NCBI GenBank assembly: GCA_040901495.1
Contig: JBBDYO010000045.1
Location: 1 to 25,588 of the forward strand
Origin: VRUE01 sp040901495
GTDB taxonomy: Bacteria; Actinomycetota; Thermoleophilia; Solirubrobacterales; 70-9
Direction: 5' to 3'
Length of the DNA stretch: 25,588 nt
Under the pieces are notes generated by a model. That model searched no databases, had not been told where the DNA came from, and saw only the letters and a list, made by a program, of their open reading frames with translations. Shown one piece after another: positions 7,411 to 14,216 of the stretch (the first letter of the stretch is position 1; each line of letters starts with the position of its first letter). The position numbers were made by a program, and so were the translations under genes.

Positions 7411-8061
7411 CTAGGAGGCCGCGCTCGGGATGCGACAGGAGACCCCGGTGCCGGCCAGGCCGCAATAGCCATTGGGCACCTTGTGCAGGTACTGCTGGTG
7501 GTAGTCCTCGGCGTAGTAGAACGGCTCAGCCGGCTCGAGCTCGGTCGTAATCGACTCGTGCCCGGCGGCCTGCAGCGCCTCCTCGTAGGCCCGCAGCGCC
7601 ATCTCGGCGGTCGCCTTTTGGGCGTCGTTGACGAAGTAGATCCCAGACCGGTACTGGGTCCCAACGTCGTTGCCCTGGCGCATCCCCTGGGTCGGATCGT
7701 GCTCCTCGAAGAAGACCTTGAGCAGGTCCGCGTAGGCGACCTTCGCCGGGTCGAACGCGACCAGCACCGCCTCTGCATGCCCGGTCCGCCCAGCGCAGAC
7801 CTCCTCGTAGGTGGGGTTCGGGGTGATGCCGTTCATGTAGCCGACCGCGGTCGTGTAGACGCCGTCCAATTCCCAGAAGAGCCGCTCCGCCCCCCAGAAG
7901 CAGCCGAGCGCGAAGTAGGCGGTCTCGATCCCCTCGGGGAAGGGCGGCTTCAGCGGAGTACCGAGAACGGCGTGGCCCTCGGGAACGGCGAACGCCGGCT
8001 CACTGCGCCCCGGCAGCGCCTCCTCGGCCGTCGGCATCCGCGTCTTCGTGCGGTTGAACAT
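7411..8061 (-). CDS. msrA: Peptide-methionine (S)-S-oxide reductase MsrA
   Basis: MsrA reduces the S-epimer of methionine sulfoxide in proteins and free methionine, using thioredoxin. The catalytic motif GCFWG (Cys54 from the chosen start) is present, along with family motifs GYMNG, GHAEAV and QYRSGIY. Resolving cysteines are near the C terminus (Cys200 and Cys209 in NGYCGLAGTGVSC). I chose ATG at 8061, which gives a 216-residue protein starting MFNRTKT. A TTG at 8070 would add three residues. The long N-terminal extension before the fold (about 45 residues) is typical of the longer bacterial MsrA forms. The gene is divergent from the small membrane protein at 8080, with only 18 bp between starts, so each 5' region must overlap the other gene. 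Confidence 0.96.
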   Translation of the reverse strand: MFNRTKTRMPTAEEALPGRSEPAFAVPEGHAVLGTPLKPPFPEGIETAYFALGCFWGAERLFWELDGVYTTAVGYMNGITPNPTYEEVCAGRTGHAEAVLVAFDPAKVAYADLLKVFFEEHDPTQGMRQGNDVGTQYRSGIYFVNDAQKATAEMALRAYEEALQAAGHESITTELEPAEPFYYAEDYHQQYLHKVPNGYCGLAGTGVSCRIPSAAS

Positions 8062-8079
8062 CCTCAGCAACGATACGCT

Positions 8080-8358
8080 TTGGGCATCGGCTGCATCGCC
8101 ATCCTCTTCGCCCTGATCTCACCGCGGCTCGCGCTGTTCGTGCTGTGGCTGTTCACCGACATGCTCGGGCGCGCCTTCGAGGACTGGTTCGTCCCCCTCC
8201 TTGGGTTCTTCCTGCTTCCCTGGACCACCCTCGCCTACGCCCTGATGTGGAGCTCGGGGTCGAACGGGGTCACCGGCTTCGAGTGGTTCATCGTCGTGCT
8301 CGCCTTCCTCTTCGACCTCGGCTCCTACGCCGGCAGCAGTCGCCGAGAGCGCGCCTAG
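8080..8358 (+). CDS. Small membrane protein of an actinobacterial type, 92 residues
   Basis: The in-frame TTG at 8080 is the best available start; the frame is open further upstream, but only as a shadow of msrA and the glycosyltransferase. The product has three hydrophobic segments (about 3-25, 38-57, 66-82), short loops with conserved-looking SPRLALFVLWLFTD and WTTLAYALMW blocks, and a basic C-terminal tail (SSRRERA). Proteins of this pattern are widespread in actinobacteria and lack a known role. The true start could be uncertain because there is no clear ribosome site. The 161-bp foldback element begins at the last base of its stop codon. Confidence 0.75.
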   Translation: MGIGCIAILFALISPRLALFVLWLFTDMLGRAFEDWFVPLLGFFLLPWTTLAYALMWSSGSNGVTGFEWFIVVLAFLFDLGSYAGSSRRERA

Positions 8359-8518
8359 TGTCCTGAGTAGTCGTCATTTCGGGTGCAGCGTCGCGAGTGG
8401 CTGGGGACGCCTGGGGACACACGCACGGCAAACAGGTACTGGAGTACCTGTGCCGGGCGGGTGGGTCCAGGCGTGGCCAGACGCCGCGAGGTAGCCGCGA
8501 AATTACGACTCAGGACAC
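8358..8518. repeat. 161-bp long imperfect palindrome (foldback element)
   Basis: The outer arms are perfect over 11 bp (8358-8368/8508-8518). After a 3-base bulge, pairing resumes for nine of ten positions (8372-8381/8498-8507). Further in, ACGCCTGG (8407-8414) pairs perfectly with CCAGGCGT (8467-8474). The apex is an 8-bp stem, ACAGGTAC (8432-8439) with GTACCTGT (8444-8451), around TGGA. Nearly the whole element folds into one hairpin. It contains no ORF. It could be a miniature inverted-repeat element, a structured RNA, or a terminator for the preceding membrane-protein gene, from which it begins without any gap. Confidence 0.75.
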
Positions 8519-8521
8519 CAG

Positions 8522-8578
8522 AGGCCTGCGCCACGTGTCGCGTCAGCCAACGCCGGCTGACTAATGGGCGCTAGGCCT
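8522..8578. terminator. Nested hairpin between convergent genes
   Basis: AGGCCTGCGCC (8522-8532) pairs with GGCGCTAGGCCT (8567-8578) with one extra base. Inside it, GTCAGCC (8542-8548) pairs with GGCTGAC (8555-8561). It overlaps the stop codon of the minus-strand gene at 8571 and follows the foldback element. There is no T run, so termination is inferred only from position. Confidence 0.4.
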
Positions 8579-8834
8579 GGTCGAGCGGGTAGGCCATCCT
8601 GATGTGGGCCTTGGCGAGGACGAGGAAGTCGTGCCTCTGTCCCTCCCCCCCGCCGAGCGGCTTGACCTCGACGTTGACCAGCGGGATAAACGCGATCTCG
8701 GCACGGTTGATGGCATCCGAAAAACGGCTCTGGTAGCCCTCCGGCGGCAGCGTCACATCACCGAAAACCATGTGGCGATCGGTTTCGCACACGACGCGTT
8801 CCCTGCGCCTTGGACCTCCCGGATGCATCTCCAT
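8571..8834 (-). CDS. Small conserved hypothetical protein (DUF6812-like), 87 residues
   Basis: The minus frame is preferred over the overlapping plus frame because its product looks like a real fold. It has strands around HMVFGDVTLPPEG, then FSDAINRAEIAFIPLVNVEVKPL, then a C-terminal strand HDFLVLAKAHIRMAYPL. This order (short beta barrel with an IPLxNVEV block) recalls a family of about 80-residue proteins of unknown function in actinobacteria and chloroflexi, which I believe is DUF6812. The start was set at the ATG at 8834 because AGGAG lies five bases ahead of it; an upstream ATG at 8885 would add 17 unlikely residues. No role can be assigned. Confidence 0.65.
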   Translation of the reverse strand: MEMHPGGPRRRERVVCETDRHMVFGDVTLPPEGYQSRFSDAINRAEIAFIPLVNVEVKPLGGGEGQRHDFLVLAKAHIRMAYPLDQA

Positions 8835-8917
8835 CTCAGCTCCTATCGACATTTCCAGGGCAAACCCGAGTAGATAACCGTCCACCGGCCCCGCGGCGGT
8901 CTCCCAGGGCGTTGCAT

Positions 8918-9190
8918 CTACTCGTCCGCCGCGAGCCAGTCGATGATTCCGGCCACGCGGTCCCAGTCTTTGCTTTCCCGCGCAGCCACGAGGTCGCGCA
9001 GGGCTTGCGGCTCAATTGCCATCAGCAGCTCCGAGCCCGCCGCCGCCCAGCGGACCAAGGCGTAATGAACGAGGTCATCCACCGGGATCCCGGTCGTCTC
9101 CGCGAGCACCGCGAACGTCGGCATCGGGTCCTGCGCCTTCGCTTCGCCGACCTTGCTCGCAAATGCTCGATGCTCTGGTGGAACCGCCAT
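8918..9190 (-). CDS. Conserved hypothetical helical protein, 90 residues
   Basis: The product is mostly helical, beginning MAVPPEHRAFASKVGEA and containing TFAVLAETTGIPVDDLVHYA, then a Trp-containing helix and a closing segment KDWDRVAGIIDWLA. The TGIPVDDLVHYAL stretch looks like a helix-turn-helix-sized unit, but there is no basic recognition helix, so DNA binding is doubtful. I recall similar short proteins annotated as DUF6027 in actinobacteria, but this is from memory. The gene is divergent from the NUDIX gene, with 48 bp between starts, so the two promoters must overlap or be very compact. Confidence 0.65.
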   Translation of the reverse strand: MAVPPEHRAFASKVGEAKAQDPMPTFAVLAETTGIPVDDLVHYALVRWAAAGSELLMAIEPQALRDLVAARESKDWDRVAGIIDWLAADE

Positions 9191-9238
9191 CGCGTGGCGA
9201 TTATCGCTGTGATCGAGGCTCTCGCTTAGCCTCCCTCC

Positions 9239-9733
9239 ATGGCATATAGAGACTCCTACCTTTGGCGGCTGCGCCAGGCAGTCGGCAATGACCTCGTCCT
9301 CATGCCCGGCGCGATGGTCGCCGTCCAGCGAGACGACCGACGCGTCCTGCTGACGAAGCGCACCGACGATGGGACCTGGTGCCTGCCGGCCGGCGCCGCG
9401 GAGCCAGGCGGGAGCTTCGCCCAGACGGCGATCGACGAGCTGAGCGAGGAGGCCGGGATCCAGGTCTCAGAGCGCGACCTGATTCCGTTCGGCTGCCTCT
9501 CCGAGGCCGAGGCGCACACGATCCACTACCCCAACGGCGACGTCACCCACTGCTTCGCCCTGTGTTTCCTGGCGAGGACATGGCAGGGAGACCCGGCCCC
9601 CGACCAGGAGGAGTCGACCGAGGCGCGGTTCGTCGACCTGGACGCCCTGCCCGAGCCGCTTCACCCTCCAACCGCACACGCGCTCGAACTGCTCGTCGCC
9701 TACCTCAGCTCAGGCTCATTCCAGCTGCGCTGA
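9239..9733 (+). CDS. NUDIX-domain protein with an altered NUDIX box
   Basis: A 164-residue protein with the NUDIX fold: strands around LMPGAMVAVQRDDRRVLLTKR, WCLPAG, then the box at residues 52-74. Compared with the consensus G-x5-E-x7-R-E-U-x-E-E-x-G-U, the first Glu is Gly58 and the Arg is Asp66. The Glu67, Glu70, Glu71 and Gly73 positions are kept, so metal binding may persist. Family members hydrolyse nucleoside diphosphates linked to another group. With two box residues changed, activity or substrate choice may differ. WCLPAGAAEP shows a Gly-Gly to Ala-Gly change as well. No partner gene suggests a pathway. Confidence 0.85.
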   Translation: MAYRDSYLWRLRQAVGNDLVLMPGAMVAVQRDDRRVLLTKRTDDGTWCLPAGAAEPGGSFAQTAIDELSEEAGIQVSERDLIPFGCLSEAEAHTIHYPNGDVTHCFALCFLARTWQGDPAPDQEESTEARFVDLDALPEPLHPPTAHALELLVAYLSSGSFQLR

Positions 9734-9765
9734 CTCAGCACCGGGGAATGGCATAACTTCCGGCC

Positions 9766-10212
9766 ATGCGACTCTTGCTGCTTCTCCTGCTCGCGCCCAT
9801 CGCCATCGCTGGTTGTGGAGAGGATCGCGAATCGTCGAGCACCGATGAAGCCGCGATCTTCCGGGTGGTGGATGCAGCAAATGCCTCCTTTGCTGAGGGC
9901 GACTACTCCCGCACGTGCTCTTACTACTCCCCCGCAATTCGAAAAGAGCTCGCCGCCCAGACGCAGGTGCAGACTTGCCCCAAAGCATGGGCGGCCATCG
10001 ACGCGGCCCTGCGGAAATCTCTGACCCCATCGGAGTTCGACGCTCTGACCAGCTACGGGATCGAGTCCGCGGAGGTCGAGGGCGACACCGCGACAGGGAC
10101 CTACGGCGAGCCGCCGGAGTCAATCGCGGGGCTGACCGGCGTCGGTGCTGGAGAGACGATTCAACTCCGCCAAGTAGATGGTCGCTGGCTGATCACAAGC
10201 CTGCCCGAATAG
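9766..10212 (+). CDS. Putative lipoprotein, 148 residues
   Basis: A type II signal peptide is evident: MRLLLLLLLAPIAIAGC, with Cys17 as the likely lipidation site, followed by an acidic/Ser-rich linker (GEDRESSSTDE). The rest (residues 28-148) is compatible with a small NTF2-like or DUF4878-type fold: helices from AAIFRVVDAANASF, a conserved Cys pair (YSRTCSYYS and VQTCPKAW) that could form a disulfide, and C-terminal strands (ATGTYGEP, ETIQLRQVDGRWLI). The GRWLI ending is typical of that fold. It should sit on the outer face of the cytoplasmic membrane. It lies 32 bp after the NUDIX gene, so co-transcription is possible. Confidence 0.85.
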   Translation: MRLLLLLLLAPIAIAGCGEDRESSSTDEAAIFRVVDAANASFAEGDYSRTCSYYSPAIRKELAAQTQVQTCPKAWAAIDAALRKSLTPSEFDALTSYGIESAEVEGDTATGTYGEPPESIAGLTGVGAGETIQLRQVDGRWLITSLPE

Positions 10213-10223
10213 CTGAAGAAATA

Positions 10224-10297
10224 TCGGGGCGCCCGGATTCGAACCGAGGACCTCGGCCACCCAAAGGCCGCGCGCTACCAGGCTGCGCCACGCCCCG
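10224..10297 (-). tRNA. tRNA-Pro(TGG)
   Basis: A complete 74-base cloverleaf. The acceptor stem CGGGGCG/CGCCCCG begins with C1, typical of bacterial tRNA-Pro, and the discriminator is A. The D stem is GCGC/GCGC, the anticodon stem CGGCC/GGCCG around TTTGGGT (anticodon TGG), and the T stem CTCGG/CCGGG with one T-G wobble. No CCA is encoded. Confidence 0.95.
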
Positions 10298-10370
10298 ATG
10301 CGCTCAGTTTAAGGCGACTTAACAGGGGAGGCTCAGTCCCGTGGATGGCAACCGCTAGGTTTCGCGATCG

Positions 10371-11660
10371 ATGGCTGACGTCCGCCCGATCTTCGCGACC
10401 CACTACGACCTCGATGTGGTTGGGTCGCTCGACAAGGTTGCGGCGCCCCCCTACGACGTGATCGATGTGGAGCAGCGGAACGCGCTGCTTGAGCGCTCCC
10501 CATATAACGCGGTCGCGATCGACCTGCCGAAACCGTACGGGGAGACCGGGCCGACCGAGACCGACGACGACCCCTACGCGCGCGCCGCCGAGATGATGGA
10601 CGCCTGGCGGGAGGCGGGGGCGCTGATCACGGACACCGAGCCCTCGATTTGGGCGATGGCGCAGGACTACACCGGGCCCGACGGCACTCCTCGCACCCGC
10701 CACGGCATCTTGGCCCGGGTCCGGGTCGAGGACTTCGACGCGGGCCAGGTGCTCCCCCACGAGCGCACCCTGCCGGGCCCGAAGAAGGACCGACTCGACC
10801 TGACCCGCGCCACCCGCCACAACCTCTCGCCGATCTTCTCGCTCAGTACCAAGGACGCCTGGCCCCTGGTCGCAGATGCAATCGACCCCGAGCAGCCCTG
10901 GGGAGAAGCGACCGACGCCGGCGGCACCGTGACGAAGGTCTGGCGGGTCGACGACCCCGCTGTCCACTCGCAGGTCACCGAGCTGCTGTCCGACGCGCAG
11001 CTGCTGATCGCCGACGGGCACCACCGCTACGAGACGGCGATCGCCTACCGCGACGAGATCGGTGGCGAGGGCGAGCACAACTACACGCTGATGGCGCTGA
11101 CCGGGCTCGACGACCCCGGCCTCACCGTCTTCCCCACCCACCGTCTGCTCTCCGACTTCGCCGGCGACCCCGAGCGCCAGCAGCGCCTCGGCGACGGCCT
11201 GCGCGAGCTGTTCGATGTGACCGAGGTGCCAACCGAGGAGCTCAACCCGCTCGGCGAGGAGGGGGTTGGCGTGTTCGGCCTCTATGACTCCCACCACAAG
11301 CGCGGCTTCCGCCTGCGGCTCAAGGACAGCGCGATCGCCGCGCTGGACGAGCAGCTGGCCGGCAAGCCGGAGGCCTACCGCCGGCTCGACGCGGCCATCC
11401 TCGAGACCCTGGTGCTGAAGGGGATCGCCGGGATGAGCGAAGACGACATCCTCGCCAAGCGCGGGCTCGGCTACGCAAAAAGCGTCGAGGACTCCCTCGC
11501 ACTGCTCGAGGAAGGCACCTACGACGTCGCCTTCATCCTGCGCCCGATCCCCGTCGACCAGGTCCGCGCGATCTGTGAAAGCGACGAAAACATGCCGCCC
11601 AAGTCGACCTACTTCTTCCCCAAGGTCCTGACCGGCCTCGTCTTCAACCCGGTCGGCTGA
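10371..11660 (+). CDS. DUF1015 family protein
   Basis: This 429-residue cytoplasmic protein matches the DUF1015/COG4198 family over its full length. Family blocks visible are VAAPPYDVIDVEQRNALLE (residues 24-42), YNAVAIDLPKP, LPHERTLPGPKKDRLDLTRA, the signature ADGHHRYETA at about residues 214-223, and a C-terminal AFILRPIPVDQVRAICE followed by MPPKSTYFFPKVLTGLVFNP. The Asp-Gly-His-His-Arg cluster looks like an active site, but I cannot state the reaction with confidence. It is encoded alone, 73 bp from the divergent tRNA-Pro, and is followed 67 bp later by the adenosyltransferase gene on the same strand. Confidence 0.93.
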   Translation: MADVRPIFATHYDLDVVGSLDKVAAPPYDVIDVEQRNALLERSPYNAVAIDLPKPYGETGPTETDDDPYARAAEMMDAWREAGALITDTEPSIWAMAQDYTGPDGTPRTRHGILARVRVEDFDAGQVLPHERTLPGPKKDRLDLTRATRHNLSPIFSLSTKDAWPLVADAIDPEQPWGEATDAGGTVTKVWRVDDPAVHSQVTELLSDAQLLIADGHHRYETAIAYRDEIGGEGEHNYTLMALTGLDDPGLTVFPTHRLLSDFAGDPERQQRLGDGLRELFDVTEVPTEELNPLGEEGVGVFGLYDSHHKRGFRLRLKDSAIAALDEQLAGKPEAYRRLDAAILETLVLKGIAGMSEDDILAKRGLGYAKSVEDSLALLEEGTYDVAFILRPIPVDQVRAICESDENMPPKSTYFFPKVLTGLVFNPVG

Positions 11661-11727
11661 GCCCGGCGGCGCATGCCGCGACATTACGCGCCTTATGTCC
11701 AGACACCCAGCGCCTTAGGATGAGCGC

Positions 11728-12294
11728 GTGGTGAAGATCTACACCAAGAAGGGCGACGACGGGACCACTTCGCTCTGGTACGGCGGTCGCGTGCCCAAGC
11801 ACCACGGTCGCACCTCCGCTTACGGCGCACTCGACGAAGCCTGCTCCCAGTTGGGTGTCGCCCGCGCCCTTTGCGGGCCCGAGCAGGCGGAGCTGGCCGC
11901 CGACATCCTCCGCCTCCAAGACGACCTCTTCGTTGCCGGGGCGGAGCTGGCGACCGCACCGGAAGCGGCCGAGCGGCTCGAAGACGGGATCAGCCGCACC
12001 ACCGAGGAGATGGTCGCCGAGCTCGAGGAGCGGATCGACCACTACATGGGCCAGGTCGAGCTGCCGCCACAGTTCGTGATCCCCGGCGGCAACCAGCTCT
12101 CCGCCCAGCTCGACGTCGCTCGGACGACGATCCGCCGCGCCGAGCGCGCCATCTCCGCCCTGAGCGAGGCGGGAGAGCTGGCCAGCGAGACCGTCATCCA
12201 CTTCGTCAACCGCGCCTCCGACTACGCCTACGCCCTCGCCCGCTTCGCCGACGTCGAAGAGCCGGCGCTGTTCGAGGGTCGGCGCAAGTCATAG
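11728..12294 (+). CDS. PduO-type cob(I)alamin adenosyltransferase
   Basis: The enzyme transfers the adenosyl group of ATP to cob(I)alamin to make coenzyme B12. The 188-residue length and motifs fit the PduO/MMAB class: the N-terminal ATP-binding loop KIYTKKGDDGTTSLWYGG (from residue 3), SAYGALDEACSQLG, the basic helix RTTIRRAERAI, and VIHFVNRASDYAYALAR near the end. Two consecutive GTG codons (11728 and 11731) could start it; AGGA lies 8-11 bases upstream. It implies the cell has B12-dependent enzymes such as methylmalonyl-CoA mutase, which would suit odd-chain fatty acid breakdown, but none is in the window. The OsmC gene begins 2 bp after its stop, so coupling is likely. Confidence 0.93.
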   Translation: MVKIYTKKGDDGTTSLWYGGRVPKHHGRTSAYGALDEACSQLGVARALCGPEQAELAADILRLQDDLFVAGAELATAPEAAERLEDGISRTTEEMVAELEERIDHYMGQVELPPQFVIPGGNQLSAQLDVARTTIRRAERAISALSEAGELASETVIHFVNRASDYAYALARFADVEEPALFEGRRKS

Positions 12295-12296
12295 CC

Positions 12297-12716
12297 GTGA
12301 AGGTCACCGCCCGACGGAAGGTGAGTGGAGCAAACCGCACTTTGGGCTTTGCCCACGACGTGGAGATCGAAGGCGGGCACACGGTCGTCGTCGACGAGCC
12401 CGACACCGCCGGGGGAACGGACACCGGGCCCTCCCCCACCCGACTGCTCGCCGCCAGCCTCGCCAGCTGCATCGCGATCACGATGGAGATGTACGCGGAG
12501 CGCAAGGGATGGGAGATCGGCGCCGTCGAAGTTGACGTCGACGTCGAGCACGAGGGCTTCGTGCCCGCCTCCTTCGCCGTTTCGCTGCGATTGCCAAAGG
12601 AGCTGAGCGAGGAGCAGCGCCAGCGCCTGGTGGCCGTCGCGGGCAAATGTCCCGTCCACAAGGTGATCGGCCACGAGACCGAGGTCACCGTCTCCGAGCA
12701 GGTCGAACCGCTCTAG
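12297..12716 (+). CDS. OsmC family protein
   Basis: The 139-residue OsmC/Ohr-fold protein has a GTG start, two bases after the adenosyltransferase stop. The two family cysteines are present: Cys58 in LAASLASCIAITMEM and Cys118 in GKCPVHKVI. The second motif CPVHKVI is typical of OsmC/YhfA-like members rather than Ohr. Members reduce organic peroxides with thiol cofactors and act in the cytoplasm. Because the second Cys lies in a CPVH context, a peroxidase role is probable but not certain. The gene ends in TAGTG, where a 14-bp direct repeat starts the odd junction with the SDR gene. Confidence 0.9.
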   Translation: MKVTARRKVSGANRTLGFAHDVEIEGGHTVVVDEPDTAGGTDTGPSPTRLLAASLASCIAITMEMYAERKGWEIGAVEVDVDVEHEGFVPASFAVSLRLPKELSEEQRQRLVAVAGKCPVHKVIGHETEVTVSEQVEPL

Positions 12717-12757
12717 TGGACCCCGTCTTCGAACAGATCAAGTCGCTCTAGTGGACC
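12709..12757 (+). repeat. 14-bp direct repeat creating a stop-start mini-ORF
   Basis: CGCTCTAGTGGACC occurs at 12709-12722 and 12744-12757, 35 bp apart. Each copy contains TAGTG, a stop codon overlapping a GTG start. Between them lies an 11-codon frame, VDPVFEQIKSL, running from GTG at 12716 to TAG at 12749-12751. That TAG overlaps the GTG start of the SDR gene. So OsmC, mini-ORF and SDR are chained by one-base stop-start overlaps. It may be a translational relay or the trace of a short duplication. Confidence 0.6.
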
Positions 12758-13563
12758 TCGGACTGAAAGGGAAAGCCTGCGCCGTCACCGGAGCAAGCCG
12801 CGGGATCGGACGGGAGACCGCGCGGCTGCTCTGCGCCGAGGGGGCCTCGGTGCTGCTCGTGGCCCGCACAGAGGGGCACCTGGTGGAAGCCGCGGAGGAA
12901 GCGAGTGCCGCCGGAGCCGACGTGGGCGGGCAGGCCGCGACCCTTGCGCTGAACGTCACCTTCGAGGAGGCCGGCGAGCACATGTTGGCGGCGGCGAATG
13001 AGCATTTCGGCGCCCTTGACGTGCTCGTCAACAACGCCGGCGCGGCCCAGTGGCGCGACCTCGACGAGGTCCCCGACGAGGACTGGCGCGCGCAGTACGA
13101 GCTGAACGTGATGGCGCCGCTGCGGGCGATGCGAGCCGCCGCCCCGCAAATGGCGGAGCGGGGCTGGGGACGGATCGTCAACGTCTGCTCCACCGCGGGC
13201 AAGCGCCCCTCGGCGGCGATGCCCGAGTACTCGGTCGCGAAGGCGGCGGAGCTGTCGCTCTCCCGGCTCTTCGCCGATCGCTATGCGGCGAAAGGCGTGC
13301 TGGTCAACGCGATCTGTCCCGGCCCGGTGGAGGCAGAGCTCTGGATGGAGCCCGGCGGGCTGCTCGACCAGTCAAAGGAGATGTCGGGTGCGGCGAGCCG
13401 AGAGGAGGCGCTGGCAAACGCCGGCGCCAAGCGCCCGATCGGCCGCCTCGCCGAGGTCGAAGAGATCGCGTCGGCGATCGTCTTCCTCTGCTCCGAGCGT
13501 GCCTCCTACGTGAGCGGCGCCGCCTGGTCGGTCGACGGCGGCACCGTCCAGGTGATCATCTGA
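12751..13563 (+). CDS. Short-chain dehydrogenase/reductase (classical SDR)
   Basis: A 270-residue NAD(P)-dependent oxidoreductase of the classical SDR type. The cofactor motif is TGASRGIG (residues 13-20), NNAG is at about 94-97, and the catalytic set is Ser147, Tyr160 and Lys164 (YSVAK). Arg17 in TGASRGIG and Arg39 after the second strand favour NADP(H), although this is only a trend. It ends with the common YVSGAAWSVDGG block of FabG-like members. FabG-type 3-ketoacyl reductase or a related alcohol dehydrogenase are both possible. The GTG start overlaps the mini-ORF stop after the OsmC gene. Confidence 0.93.
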   Translation: MDLGLKGKACAVTGASRGIGRETARLLCAEGASVLLVARTEGHLVEAAEEASAAGADVGGQAATLALNVTFEEAGEHMLAAANEHFGALDVLVNNAGAAQWRDLDEVPDEDWRAQYELNVMAPLRAMRAAAPQMAERGWGRIVNVCSTAGKRPSAAMPEYSVAKAAELSLSRLFADRYAAKGVLVNAICPGPVEAELWMEPGGLLDQSKEMSGAASREEALANAGAKRPIGRLAEVEEIASAIVFLCSERASYVSGAAWSVDGGTVQVII

Positions 13564-13575
13564 GTCCGGGTCGAG

Positions 13576-13599
13576 TTTGTTATCGATATGGATAACAAA
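13576..13599. promoter_or_regulatory. AT-rich perfect dyad, likely operator
   Basis: TTTGTTATC (13576-13584) and GATAACAAA (13591-13599) are exact complements around GATATG. The element is strikingly AT-rich against its surroundings. It lies 35 bp before the start of the CoA-type NUDIX gene and 13 bp after the SDR stop. Size and symmetry fit a dimeric repressor site; a hairpin in the mRNA is the alternative. No regulator gene is nearby. Confidence 0.55.
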
Positions 13600-13634
13600 A
13601 GCGCCCCGCGCCACCATGCCAGGCGCTTCTCAGT

Positions 13635-14189
13635 ATGGATGAGCTGACCCAGCGGCTACTCAGCGCCGAGGAGGCGGGTGCGATGGAGGTCCGCGGGGAC
13701 ATCGACGCTGCCGTTCTGCTGCCGATCTTCGGCTGGCCCGAGAAGCCGGGCCTGGTCCTCACCGAGCGCCGGGCCGACCTTCGCCGCCACGCGGGCCAGA
13801 TCGCCTTCCCGGGCGGGCGCGCGGACGAGGGCGACGCCGACCTGGCGACGACCGCGCTGCGCGAGGCGCAGGAGGAGATCGGCCTCGATCCCGCGGCGGT
13901 CGAGCTGAGCGGCGCCCTGCCCCCCACCGCGACCTTCGCGACCGGCTATCGCGTCCACCCCTTCGTCGGCCTCATTCCCGATCCGAAGGAGCTGGGCTTG
14001 GAGCCGAGCCCGGACGAGGTCGAGACGATCCTCGCCTACACCCTCGACCGCCTAAGCGAGGGCTACGCGATGCGCCGCTTGATCCAACGCGGCGTCGCCC
14101 TCCACGTCCCCACCTATGAGGTCGAAGGGCACCTGATCTGGGGCGCGACCGCCCGCATCCTGGGCGACCTGCTGGAGCGCCTCAAGTAG
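13635..14189 (+). CDS. NUDIX hydrolase of the CoA diphosphatase type
   Basis: The 184-residue protein has the extended signature of coenzyme A pyrophosphatases (NudL/YeaB and NUDT7-like): VLTERRADLRRHAGQIAFPGG at residues 41-61, immediately before the NUDIX box, which ends ALREAQEEIGL (residues 74-84). These enzymes split CoA or acyl-CoA to 3',5'-ADP and 4'-phosphopantetheine or its acyl form, adjusting CoA pools. The C-terminal part (residues 100-184) is typical for the group. The context of fatty acyl-CoA genes a few kb away fits a CoA housekeeping role but does not prove linkage. An AT-rich dyad precedes the gene. Confidence 0.9.
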   Translation: MDELTQRLLSAEEAGAMEVRGDIDAAVLLPIFGWPEKPGLVLTERRADLRRHAGQIAFPGGRADEGDADLATTALREAQEEIGLDPAAVELSGALPPTATFATGYRVHPFVGLIPDPKELGLEPSPDEVETILAYTLDRLSEGYAMRRLIQRGVALHVPTYEVEGHLIWGATARILGDLLERLK

Positions 14190-14216
14190 ACGCCCCAGCC
14201 GGTCCCGCCGACGGGC

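Noticed and set aside
5132..7465. A 777-codon open frame on the minus strand overlapping the membrane glycosyltransferase
   Set aside because: Its product is Arg/Pro/Asp-rich with no hydrophobic segments, typical of a shadow frame in GC-rich coding DNA; the other minus frame gives a proper polytopic protein.
6895..8358. A 487-codon plus frame ending in the small membrane protein
   Set aside because: Only the last 92 residues look like protein; the upstream part is the antisense of msrA and the glycosyltransferase.
8604..8873. An 89-codon plus frame opposite the small conserved hypothetical gene
   Set aside because: The minus frame has a fold-like pattern and a good ribosome site; the plus product has neither.
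10275..11684. A 469-codon open frame on the minus strand opposite the DUF1015 gene
   Set aside because: The plus frame matches a known family over its full length; the minus product is a low-complexity shadow and runs through tRNA-Pro.
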